From Parasponia andersonii (Eukaryota > Streptophyta > Magnoliopsida > Rosales > Cannabaceae), in the NCBI GenBank assembly GCA_002914805.1, contig JXTB01000159.1:1-64000 (forward strand): a stretch of 64,000 nt of DNA. Direction: 5' to 3'. The notes beneath the pieces were generated by a model. It had not been told where the DNA came from, did no database searches, and saw only the letters and a program-made list of their open reading frames with translations. Below, one piece after another: positions 12,962 to 24,390 of this stretch. Position 1 is the stretch's first letter, and each line of letters begins with the position of its first letter. The position numbers and the translations under genes were made by a program.

Positions 12962-15900
12962 GAGCTGTTTCTTTTCCCAATTGATGCTGATGTCTTATTG
13001 TTTTAATTTGTTTTCTAATTTCCTTTTTATTTTACAGGGTTTCATTACCAACAACGAGAGGGCCTTAGAGGAACTGTTTGGGGATGAGGAGGACACACGT
13101 GCAGGCGTCACATGCCTGAATGTGATGGCTACTCGCATTGCTACAGTTTTTGCTTCTTTGAGGGTATAGGTCTAGTGATTTTAAATGTTAACTGAAAATT
13201 AATTGATAATATCTGAATCATGTTATCTTTTTAACTTTTTAGGAATTTCCTTCTGTGCGCTACCGAGCTGCCAAGTCCCTTGATGCAACCACGATGACGA
13301 CTTTTCGTGATTTAATTCCTACGAAGCTTGCTGCTGGAGTTTGGGACTGTCTTACGAAATACAAGAAAACAATTCCCAATTTTCCAGAGACAGAAACATG
13401 CGAGTTGCTAATCCTTGACAGATCTGTAGATCAGGTTTTTAGGTGCATGTGTTGGTTAGAAATATATGTTATCATTACTGATATCTTGTCCCTATATTGT
13501 GATGAATTTACATTTTTTGAATTTTCAGATTGCTCCTATCATACATGAATGGACATATGATGCGATGTGTCATGATTTACTAAATATGGAAGGAAATAAG
13601 TACGTGCACGAGGTGAGTTTTGGTGTTGAAAACTTCCTAATGTATCATTAAATCTTAAATTCAGTTCACTAGGGATACATGTACTAAAGGTACAATACGT
13701 TCAGGTTCCCAGCAAAACTGGTGGTCCACCTGAGAAGAAAGAGGTTCTTTTAGAGCATCATGATCCCATCTGGCTTGAGCTTCGGCATGCACATATTGCA
13801 GATGTATGTGCTGTGCTTTTACTTATCTTCTTGACTATTTTTCGAATAAACACCATTTGATCACTAATGACCTGCCAGGCTAATGAACGGTTGCATGAGA
13901 AAATGACCAACTTCGTATCAAAGAATAAGGCTGCACAAATCCAACATGGTTCAAGGTAGTGTACATTTAGTGAAAAATTGCCATTAACTATCTGTGTTTG
14001 TCTTATGAATTTGGGATGGAACATTTTTTTGGTACCTTGATTCTCGTTGTGTTTAATAGCTTAAACTTAATCTTGACTTCTTTTTCCCCGTAAGGGTGCT
14101 CAAGTAGTTTCAGAAAGATTACACTAAGCCTCTTGTACTTCATATGACTTGTTTTTCATTGAGCTCTGTGGACTGCTTGTAATTATTTTCTGTTTAAACT
14201 TGATAGCTGAAGTAAATTTGTAGGTCATTTAGTTCTCTAATTATTATGTTTCTCACATTAAAGATCACCTGGTGTGTAGAGATGGAGGTGAACTGTCTAC
14301 ACGTGACTTGCAAAAGATGGTTCAAGCATTGCCGCAATATAGTGAACAAATTGACAAGCTCTCACTTCATGTAGAGGTTAGTTTTTCATTCATGAAAGAG
14401 ATATTACTTGTCTTAATGGTACATCATTGCCTATGGATTATATTTTTGAATCCATTGTTTCATTCCAAAGTTATTTCTGCCTTGGCTGTTTGGTTTGCAA
14501 AAAACTATGCCACCATGTCTTTTTTGAGTTCTTGGAAAACCTGTTTTGGGCTTGAGCCTGTTGCTGTCTGTTATACCTGTTAATATTCTGATGCCTGGTT
14601 TACTTTTTCCAACCCTTTTTCGTTGATTTTACCCTGAATGCACCATAACTGACAACAGCTTTATTTGTTTATTTTTATTCTGTGATGTAAATTGAGTTTT
14701 TCAAATGTTTTGTTTCATTTTTCAGATTGCAGGAAAAATAAACAGGCTTATCAGGGACGTTGGGCTTAGAGAGCTTGGACAGCTAGAACAGGATCTTGTT
14801 TTCGGAGATGCAGGAATGAAGGACGTTATCAAATACTTGACTACGAATGAAGTAATAAGTTGTCGAAACATACATTGTTCTTCCAGACTTCTTTTCAAGA
14901 TATATTCTGAAATAGATACACTGGTTTTATGCAGGACACTACTCGTGAAAATAAATTGCGTTTGTTGATGATTCTAGCATCCATTTATCCTGAAAAATTT
15001 GAGGGTGAGAAGGGAGTCAATTTGATGAAGGTCGGTTTGTTTTCATTGTCACCGACATTTGATTTCCAGTTTCCCTATGCAATGGATCATCCTATCTAAC
15101 GTTAATATTTTGCAATCTTCTTTCAATTTTAGTTGGCAAAATTACCACCTGAAGACATGAATGCTGTGAATAATTTAAAGCTACTTGGAGGATCATCAGA
15201 TACTAAAAAAAGCTCCATAAGTCCTTTCTCTCTGAAGTTTGATATGCATAAGGTTATATTATTATGTCTCTGTATAGTTGAATACCTTTTCTGCTCAATA
15301 AAGGTCTGATATCCAACGAAAATTAATAATTTTCAGAAGAAGCGTGCAGCTAGGAAAGACCGCACTGGTGAAGAAGAAACATGGCAACTTTCACGTTTCT
15401 ATCCCATAATAGAGGTACATCTAATTTTGAGAAGAAATTTTACAGCAGTCATGTTCCAGTCAATGAAGCAGCTAGCATCGTATTCTAAATTTGTGTCATT
15501 TTTTAGGAGCTTATTGAAAAACTTAGCAAACGTGAATTGTCAAAGGAAGATTATCCATGTTTAAATGACCCTAGCCCAACTTTCCATGGAACATCACATG
15601 GTGCATCAATACATCAACCTGTGGCTGCTCATTCAATGAGATCACGACGGACACCAACATGGGCTCGGCCTCGGACCTCTGATGATGGGTATTCAAGGTG
15701 TGGTTCTTGTTCTTCTGATGCATGCTTTACCGAGTTCTTCTGTTCTTTTGACTTCGATTATTTTGGGGTACTTTGTCTTTGCTCTTAGTAGTCATGGAAT
15801 TATATCTGTTGCCTGCTGCCTACAGTGATTCAGTACTAAGACATGCATCAAGTGATTTCAAGAAGATGGGCCAACGAATTTTCGTATTTATTGTTGGTGG

Positions 15901-16246
15901 AGCTACTCGATCAGAGGTAAACGAGTTTCCACTTAATTCCTCCAGAGCACTATGATACTTATTTTTATTGGTCTTTTTGAGTCTGATGAACTTTTGTACA
16001 TTTTCAGCTTAGGGTTTGCCACAAGCTTTCGAATAAGCTGAAGAGGGAAGTTGTTCTGGGCTCCTCAAGCCTTGATGATCCTCCTCAATTTATAACCGTA
16101 ATTTTTCCAACTTGCTTCAGTACTATTTACAGAATCTCCTGCCATTTTATATAACTAACGACGCCATGAAATCTTGTTCTATTAATCTGCAGAAACTGAA
16201 GGTGTTGACAGCAAATGAACTCTCTCTGGATGATCTACAGATTTGA
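9271..16246 (+). CDS. KEU: SEC1/Munc18 protein, KEULE type
   Basis: Complete gene of 21 exons, all introns GT-AG: 9271-9343, 10572-10630, 10889-10970, 11742-11820, 12195-12245, 12367-12463, 12603-12635, 13038-13163, 13243-13434, 13529-13612, 13705-13803, 13879-13955, 14280-14376, 14726-14851, 14935-15030, 15133-15252, 15337-15414, 15507-15697, 15826-15916, 16008-16097, 16193-16246. The joined frame is 664 residues; Arabidopsis KEULE is about that length. It begins [10 protein letters not shown], and the Sec1 domain runs from about residue 45 to near the end. Strongly conserved blocks include [29 protein letters not shown] and [19 protein letters not shown] Ser/Arg-rich linker ([13 protein letters not shown], about 550-595) precedes the C-terminal VGGATRSEL block. 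SM proteins of this type clamp the cytokinesis syntaxin KNOLLE and promote SNARE assembly and vesicle fusion at the cell plate. It converges with the photolyase gene 1.7 kb away. No broken frame was found. Confidence 0.96.
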
Positions 16247-17917
16247 AGGTCGACAGTGCTTGGGAAAGTTGGAAAGAGATTTTTGTTGGGTTTTTTAATC
16301 CACAGTTCGTAGTCATAGAAACATTTATCTGTTCATTGTATCAATTTTTTTCCACACTTGATATAGATTTTTCCTGAGATTTGGCTCCTAGTGTCACTGG
16401 TGTATTTTTCTCGATGAGCCTCAAGTCTAGCTCAGGTTCCTGAGCCCTGTATCATATTCATATTAACATTCGCCAAAGTTGGTGGATGTATGATAACGAA
16501 GTGTGCATAATATTAACTCTGATTCAAAAGACCATTTAAAACTGACCTCTTTTTCACACTAGTTTTTTTCATAACCTTTTTTTAAAAACAAATCAACTAA
16601 TAAATAAGTTCTTGGGTTTCCTGAAGCTGATGAGCCATAGGAACTCTCTTATATCAACTTTAGTTGTTTACAATCGGACATTCTTCTGAAGAGCGTACTA
16701 AGGTCTTGGGTATTATGTTTACACTAACACTAGTGGTAGTACGTGTCGTTCTTCAAATCGTAATTTTGCTTTATTGATGATTTCTTGTACATTTTCCTAT
16801 AGTTTCATTGTTTTTTCTTAGCACAAAAAAAAGGATGGAAAAAAAAGCCTTATTAAAAAAAGCGAGATATTAGTAGTATTACACAATTACAAACATAGGG
16901 TTTTGTTTGTTTCATTCATTCCATTTAAATAAAAAATTTATTGGAACAAGCGTTTAATTCAATATTTTCAATTTTTCTATTCAAATGATCTTTTGAAATA
17001 AGTGTTTATTTTAATAATTCAATAAAAAATTTATTGGAACAAGTGCTTAATATCTTTTGAAATACGTGTTTATTTTAATAATTCAATCTTTTCGTTCAAA
17101 TGATCTATTAGTCACGTCAATTATTAAAATGAGTTTTTTGTATCTTGAAAAGATAATAAAATTTATGAAGTGTTTTTGAATGATCTATTCTAATATATCT
17201 CATTCTAATTACAGGTCATTTTACTTTATTTCACTTCAAATATCTCGCATGCATTCCAATTATGACATATTTTACAATTTTCAATTAGGTACACCTATTC
17301 AAGTCGGTGAACCAAATGGAATCAAGGTTATCTATACTCCAATGTTAAATTATTGTGTTTATTCTATAATTTAATACATAGCACAAATTTATTTTCAAAG
17401 GTTCCTTGTTCTTTCTTTTTTTGCCAAATTTGTTATTAAATTCACTTCAATTTTATTGTAATAGTGAGAATGTTAAAAGATAAAAAATCTACTTTCCAGT
17501 GCTTAATTACTTATACATTCTTTATTGATTAAATCAATACACTTTTCGATAGTTAAGCAAATACAAATTCCCTTATTAATTATATAATGAAAACTTAAAA
17601 TTAACATATTCATAATGGCATTAAACATTGGTGTAAAATAAACAAATGTGTCGTAATGTAGTATTAACATTAGCATAGGCATGGGAGACCAAGATGGGTC
17701 TCTTACAATAGCTAAGACAATCAAATGAACACATGTTTCTCCGCAATTTCTACCCCCAAAAGATAGACAAATTAAGAGGCTATATTTGTCGGAAGAAGAC
17801 AGAGAAATGGCCTCCTAATAATTCTTTTCTTAATATATATCTTTCAAGACACCCTAAATCTTGAAACTAGTAGATGTCAAATGTGTAGAGTCAGTTAGAA
17901 CCTAGAAGGCGAAGATG
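16247..17917. other. convergent intergenic region between KEULE and photolyase
   Basis: Holds the 3' ends of two convergent genes. No coding sequence is recognised. An imperfect tandem repeat of about 93 bp (unit containing aataaaaaatttattggaacaag) starts at 16928 and again at 17021, running to about 17120. Confidence 0.7.
16928..17120. repeat. imperfect ~93-bp tandem repeat
   Basis: The phrase aataaaaaatttattggaac occurs at 16928 and 17021. Shared words downstream in each unit are tcttttgaaata, gtgtttattttaataattcaat and ttcaaatgatct. The copies differ by several substitutions and small gaps. Confidence 0.7.
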
Positions 17918-20900
17918 CTAAGTGCGAAGTTGTTTCGGGTTTCCAGAGAGCTGGTTCTCTGCTTTTCTTTTCTTCATCTCGCTCACAAACCTCTTCACGT
18001 AGGCAATGTAACCATCAACATCAAATTTCCTTTTGCAGCCTGCAAAGTTCATATAACGTATTTTCCCAAAAACTGGCCGTTCACGCCAACCCTGACTCGC
18101 CAGTAAAAAAAATTCCAGTAAGAAAAATTCCGCCTTAAAACCTATAACCACATGTAAGAAAGAATAATTGCAAACATCTTAATGAAAAAGCAACGTGACT
18201 AACAGCCTCCTTTAAAACAATATGGAGATATCTTTGCCTAATAAAGGCTAATAATATTCAACAAGAAGCAATAATATACGAAAACAAACCTGGTCATGAA
18301 TGCCACAGATTGACCACATGCAACCTACATATCCATTTGGATCCCTTCCATCTATCGAATACTGCCAGCAAGAGTCTGTATTAAAATAGGAAGGAAAAGA
18401 GAACATGTGGATTTTTACCATGAAGCCATTAAACTCTAAGATTTCAAGATAACTTCACAATAGACACGCAGCTGATTCTCTATTAACTTTCTTATAATTG
18501 ACAACTATAGATATTGAAGTCGTGAGTTCTCTTGACTTCATGTTCTGAGTTCTAATGGTTAATAGCTTTCATAATATTCTCTCTCTCAACTGGGCCCTTC
18601 TATCATGAAAAAGATTCAGTTATTGAAAACTATGGATAGCTAACAAACACCACGAAAACGTTGCAAATTGGTAGCTAAATTACCTTGTCATTCAAATAGA
18701 TGGATATCTCGAGGGCTGCTTCAGGTCCACTTGTCCACTCAAGAATCTTCTTTGCCCAATACATCCTGCAAATAAATGCTATACTGTCGGATAAATTGGA
18801 ACAGATAAAATTATCCTTCGGGCAAAACAAGCAAAATAATAACTAAATACAAAAAAGGGTGTGCTTTAGTGATATCATGCATATCAGCTAAACGATCAGT
18901 GGAGATACATAAATATCTATATATATAAGGAAAAATACTAAAAGTTTTGCTTTGCTTTCCACAGCAATGTAAGCCAGTGTCAAGATAAATCTATCAAATA
19001 ATTGCTTTAATCCTACTCCAGCTAAAATCATGATGGCACAGAAATAATGACGCATGAACTATTAAATATTAGATATAATTAGCCGTCTACTTGCCTCATA
19101 AACCCATGCATTTTTCCATAGTAGACCATCTCCAACTGAGAAGCATTCCACAGCTGAATGGTAAGAAATAAACATAAGTTCTCAAAATAAGTCATGATAG
19201 AAAACTGCTAACTGAAAGTAATATACTCTGATCTACAAGTTATGCTATATTACCACCGTAATGTCATTAGTGAAGCCAGATCAAAACAAGAAAAGGGAGC
19301 TAATAGACATTTAGGTGCTACCACTTTTAATTATTCGAAATAGAATTAAACATTAAAAAAAAAAGTGTAGCTTACGGGATCAGCTGTCTCTGCTTTTTCC
19401 AATTGCTCTCTCCTGCAAAATCAATTGGTATCGACACACTTTCAAAACCATCGTTCTTCGAATAACTATCGGCAGCACAAATAAAATCCCTGAAAACAAA
19501 TGCAAAGATTGCTCACGTGTAAAGATGTTCTCGCTTATCAGAAGCATGGTCCATCAAAGTCTTGCGAGCCCATTCCCATGCCCCTTGTAGCGAATCATAA
19601 TGTGGCTGATAATAGCAGAAGTTATCAGCAAGTTCTCTCCGCACGATCAGCTCCTCCAAAAATGTATCAACTGCCTTGAATAGCAAGTAGAAGCAGGAAA
19701 AGCATATTAAGCTATGTTTATGAAAAGAAAGAGTACCATCACAAAGTAAGTTCTTTGCAAAATCAATGCTATCAATTTGACATCACTAACCTGTGGATAT
19801 ACTTTTCGAACTGCACGTGCCTCTAAGGCACACCGCTGTGCAGATATTTGGCCAAAATGCAAATAGGGTGATAGACCAGATAGCGCTCCAGGCTTCAAAG
19901 GATTATTCCTGTCTGTAGAATAAGTTTTCAATCTTTTTGTCAAAAACCCATCTTTAGTACCCTTCAAAACTTCCATTGCTGCCTTCTCTCCTGGCTCACA
20001 CCATGAAAGTTCAGGAACTTCTGCCCCTTTCCTAGTTATAAACAGCAACAACAACATCAAGAATACAATTTCAGAAGAGTTCCATTTGATCTTGCCCAAA
20101 CTAAAGAGACATCTAACCTCAAAACCTCAGCAATGATTGCATCCCAGTCAGTCACCTGGTTTGGGGGAGCCCATTTTCTTGTAGGTGGCTTCAATATAGC
20201 AAAATCAATAAGGTACTCAGGAAGCAGCTTATTTATCTTGTTCCTTATAGTCCGAGCTCCATATTCCAGTTTCTCAGATGCCACCCAAGTGGGCACCACA
20301 TTATGAGCATCAACTTCGTGTACAGCCACAGAATCACAAACCCTTTTGCAAATTTCCTCTTTACATTTACGGACTTTTCTTAATGGAGAAAAATCTGTAA
20401 CCAGAAGCGAAGCCCCACATTCTCTCAAGAAATGCGGTATTGTTTCTTCTGCTTCTCCCTAAAATTAAGCACAAAGCTCCATTTAGTCCCCAATGTCTAG
20501 ATATAATATAAACAATATATGTCTTGGCTACAATGTCACGTACACGCCACCTGAATTTTGTTAAACAAGCTAAACGGGCATGGTATAACATATTGAAAAA
20601 CGGCGCACACACCTTTTACATGGGGCACCAGTACAGTGCAGGTGAGGCACTATAGACAGAACCATCCGTACACATACATATATATATGTATATATACCTT
20701 TTTATATATATATATATATCATGAAAATTGAAATACCCTTTTCTCAGGAAAATCGAAACCAAACAGAGAACCAATTCAGGAAAACGAAACGGGTATACTA
20801 AAGTTTGAATCTTTTACTTGCCTGGAACAAGAAGAATGGGATTTGAAGGTTCTCTTCGAGAGACTGATTCAATTGTTTCAAACCCCTAAGCATAAACCCT

Positions 20901-21130
20901 AAATGTCGAGCTTTGGCGCCCAAAAACTGATCGAAGAGATTGAAAGCCACCGCAACGGGGACATTGGCCCTGTTGGCCTGATCGACGGCGTGGATCAAAG
21001 CCCAATTGTCTCTCACCCGTTGATCTCTGAACATCCAGTAAACGACGGGACCCACCTCTTCCCCATCGGGCTGTCTGGACCCTTCTTTCAGAACTCTTAC
21101 CCGACCCGATTGTACGGACACGGAAGCCAT
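17918..21130 (-). CDS. PHR1: class II CPD photolyase (deoxyribodipyrimidine photo-lyase)
   Basis: Nine exons on the minus strand: 21130-20822, 20458-20118, 20031-19791, 19674-19517, 19412-19376, 19153-19095, 18765-18684, 18361-18290, 18091-17918. They join into 490 residues; the Arabidopsis enzyme is about 496. An N-terminal alpha/beta antenna domain ([17 protein letters not shown], from about residue 28) precedes the FAD-binding catalytic domain. Both published class II photolyase signatures are intact: [15 protein letters not shown] (302-316) and GIHDQGWRER followed by the FGKIRYMN block (429-448). The enzyme uses light and reduced FAD to split cyclobutane pyrimidine dimers. The C terminus carries a basic KKRK cluster, a possible nuclear signal. 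ATG 21130 is the first in-frame ATG. Introns 1 and 6 begin with GCAAGT rather than GT; using GT four bases downstream would break the frame. A palindromic G-box lies about 230 bp upstream. Confidence 0.96.
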
Positions 21131-21500
21131 GGGTGACAGAACGGCGCACCGGGAACGAGATAGGAGGGAAATGCGCTTGCTAACGTGCGCAGGGTAATGG
21201 GTGGTAACGTGTGCCACGGTGCGTAGTTTTAAGAGAAGGAGAAATCCGAAATAGAGGGTTTTGGAAGTTGGAAGGACCAAAAAGGGTGGGAACTGAAACA
21301 GTTTTAACGGTTACAGTTGTGGTTTCGAAAGCATGTGCGTGTCACTCTGTCTGGTCGACACGTGTCACAACAGACATGGACTGGGCTTTTTGGGCTAAGC
21401 CCAAAAATCTATCACGGCCCAAATTGGGTTTTTCTAGACCCAATAGGCCTCAGGGAGCGGAATTGGACCTGACTAGGGAGTAATTTGGGCCCAATCACAT
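21131..21500 (-). promoter_or_regulatory. photolyase upstream region with G-box and TGGGCY motifs
   Basis: A 10-bp palindrome GACACGTGTC (21357-21366) contains a G-box (CACGTG), the class of site bound by HY5 and other bZIP/bHLH factors in light responses. Farther out are several site-II-like TGGGCT/AGCCCA words (about 21377-21402) and GGGCCCA near 21487-21493. Light or UV-B control is inferred from the motif and gene type. The frame upstream of ATG 21130 stays open to a stop at 21311-21313 but has no ATG. Confidence 0.5.
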
Positions 21501-21599
21501 TGAAGAGAAAATTACGATTAAGTAGGCAATTACCATATTTTTCGAATGTTTAACTAAATTTACCACTACCATTAGATTCTACCACTTTTGGAAAGGAAT

Positions 21600-21830
21600 T
21601 AGTCAATAATTCATAAAAAATACGTCAAGAATTTATTAAGATCACCATCGACGTCAATAATCTATCAATATTATCAAGAATCTGTCAATAATTCATCAAG
21701 AACCCGTTAAGAATTCATAAAATATTCATCAAGAATCCATTAAGATCGTTGTCGATGTCAAAAATCGTTTAAGAATTCATCAAAGTCATAAAGAATTCGT
21801 CAATAGTTAAAAATTCATTTTGAAAAGGTG
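21600..21830. repeat. degenerate short-period repeat (tcaagaat-like)
   Basis: Words such as gtcaataattcat, catcaagaat, cgttaagaattcat and tcaagaatccattaagatc recur every 10-15 bases. Two longer phrases (aagatcaccatcgacgtcaa and aagatcgttgtcgatgtcaa) are about 95 bases apart, indicating a higher-order duplication. Confidence 0.6.
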
Positions 21831-21884
21831 ATATCGTGGTAAATTTAATTAATAATGAAAAAAAGGTAGTGTGCAACTAACAAT

Positions 21885-22260
21885 TGGGAGAAAATTAAGT
21901 GAATGATCAATTTTTAAAATTAATTTAAGTAGATGTCTATATTTTAAAAGTTATAGCTAAATGTCACTTTCTAAAACAACTTTTCAAAATAATTGTTTGA
22001 GAAATATAAGTAGATGATCAATATTTTAAATTTGATTAAATAGATGTCCACTTTTAAAACTTAATAGTTAAATGTCCAAATATATATACAGTATATCTAC
22101 CAATTTTAGTTAATGCATTGAGTGTATAAATTTTTATGCTTGATATTTAATATTTTACTTTATATACTAAGCATTTTGTTATAACTTTTGAAAAACAAAC
22201 ATTTACTTAAATTGGTCTAAAATTCAATCATTTTGCTATTTGTCCTAATTTAAGATTGTC
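21885..22260 (+). repeat. dispersed repeat copy, shared with 59565-59830
   Basis: The phrase gagtgtataaatttttatgc… and, downstream, gaaaaacaaacatttacttaaattgg… reappear in reverse complement near 59565-59830 as gagtatataaatttttatac… and gaaaaacgaacatttaatta…. Internal words (tagatgtcc, ttaaatgtc, agtagatgatcaat) repeat with a period near 120 bp. The element class is unknown. Confidence 0.6.
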
Positions 22261-22524
22261 ATAGTATTTTTGGCAGATAATAGTGTGGTATTTAATAATG
22301 AGTAATAATGCGATAGTTCTAAGAAAGTTATTTTGAAAAAGTAGTTTTTATAAGAGAAAAAAAAAAACAATGGATAGCTTGGCACTTACATGCAAATTTT
22401 TAATTTTCTTTAATAGATTAGAGATATTTTAATAAAATACATGGATTTCAAAAATAATTTTTTATTATATTAAAATATAAGATTTTTTAGTAGAATTTAT
22501 ACGTTCAATAATGAAATAGAGAAC

Positions 22525-22646
22525 GTGAAAGATAATTATGCTAATACTCCTCGTGGGATTATAAGGATAAAAGGTAGCATAGGAGGTGAAAGATAATTAT
22601 GCTAATACTCCTCGTGGGATTATAAGGATAAAAGGTAGCATAGGAG
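22525..22646. repeat. perfect 61-bp tandem duplication
   Basis: A unit starting gtgaaagataattatgctaa and ending aaggtagcataggag occurs at 22525-22585 and 22586-22646 without a mismatch. Confidence 0.92.
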
Positions 22647-23392
22647 TCAAAATAACTTACCATCCGGCCTAATGTTTGGTGACTCTCCATGAAGATGTTT
22701 TATTTGCTTTGTTTAGGTACACCTATTCATTATCATTTGCTTCTTCTTTTTTTTTTTTTTTCTTTTTTCTTTTTTTCAGAAATTAGAGTGTGTGTCCGTT
22801 TTGGACCCTCAATTTAAAAAGTGTCTAGATTTTTATCTTTTGGTTTATGGTAATTATATCGGTTGATGTTTGATTTACCTAATTAATACACCTAATATGT
22901 TTGCTGTTATACATGTGATATGCATGTAAATAAACTAGAAGACTAAACAAAAGCAGTCTTTCTAACTATTTTGAAAAATGGTAAATAAACCTAGAGGATT
23001 CACCCCCAATTCAAAAAGAAATTTGAGGCCCATTGGGAAAATAAGTCAGTTGTTTTGTGCAGTATTTTGGATCTCATTGCTTGTTCTTTGTACTTTCAAA
23101 CTGCAAATCGAGTCCACAGTCCACACTCTATAGCAAGCTGGTCGACGGGTTTTGTTTTTTCCCATTATATATCTGACTATACTCAAATTTTGGGTCATGC
23201 CGGCAAAATTGCAACATGTTGGGTCACAAGTCAAATAATTTTGCTCTTCATGAATTGTCATTTTAGCTCAAGACTTGAGTTTTGATCGATTAAAGAATTG
23301 TTCAAACTCCATCTGGCTTTATCACTTCTTTAAACTCCACCACCGTCTTCATGTGACCCTACAAGTAGTATGACATTTAATTTTTCCTACTA

Positions 23393-23756
23393 AGAAAGTA
23401 TAATATAATTTTTATATCTTGTATTTTCGTACTTTATTCAATTTGTATATTTTGTTTTAATTATTATCAATATAGATTTTTACATTTAAAATATGCTATA
23501 AATTTATATTCTGATATTAATTTAGACCAATTAATTTACCATGATAATTTAATAAACTTATTATCGGATCAATTTTTATATAATTTATTTTTAATTTTTT
23601 AAAATGATATATTGTTAAATTAATTGTTCGAAATCAGTGTAAGAGTATAAATTTATAATATATTTCAAATTTAAGGATTAATATTAATAATAATCAAAAT
23701 AAAAACTAAGAATTAAACAAAATGTCTAAATATAATGTATAAAAATGATTTTATCC
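23393..23756. mobile_element. foldback element copy 1 (~130-bp inverted arms)
   Basis: The left arm (tttttatatcttgtattttcg… to …atattaatttag) and the reverse complement of the right arm (ending …aaaaatgattttatcc) match imperfectly over about 130 bases, around a short AT-rich centre. A second member lies at 57850-58213. No coding capacity is seen. Long inverted arms suggest a foldback or Mutator-type MITE. Confidence 0.65.
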
Positions 23757-24205
23757 AAAAGAAACATGTGGAAGCCACTAGGAATTTGGACAAACAAGAG
23801 GAGGACACGTGGCACATATAACTACCACTTTAACGGCAATAAAGTCGGCTTAATTTCAAGAATGGAGTTTACTGGAAATTAAACTATGATTACCTATCTA
23901 ATATTTTTCACCATTATCCTCGAACTTAATAGTAGAAAACATATGGACTGGAGAGAACTTTTTAACAAAGTCATTCATCTTTGAAGTTACCTCTCGGCCG
24001 AAATCCAATTAATATAACTTCTTAAAAGATGATAAAACATATTATAATAGTGTGACCGGTATTATAGACGAGCTTTATGTCGGACTAATAGGAATTTTTT
24101 TTTCTTTTTATTTAATATGTGACTGCTTTTGTCTACAAGAAAATATGCTACATAGTCAAACTCCACTCCAACTGTAATTAAGAATGGTCTAAGCTGACTG
24201 ATTTT

Positions 24206-24390
24206 ATATATATATATATATATATATCATTGACTAATGCATTTTTTTTTTACCTATTTTTTTTATTAAAAATAAAAAATAATAATATTAATAATATACG
24301 TTTTTTTTAATATTTTATAATAATTAAAAAATCATCATTAAATAATAATCTAACGGATAATCTAACAGATAATCTTTTATATATATATAT
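24206..24390. mobile_element. possible diverged relative of the 234-bp MITE
   Basis: This AT-rich stretch lies between TA microsatellites at both ends. It contains gactaatgcatttttttttt…acctatttt on one side and atcatcattaaataataatctaacgg on the other, resembling parts of the reverse complement of the copies at 699-932 and 29843-30076. It is shorter and diverged, so the relation is tentative. Confidence 0.35.

Noticed and set aside
21600-21830. CRISPR-like spaced repeats
   Set aside because: Period is irregular and short, units are degenerate, and the genome is plant nuclear.
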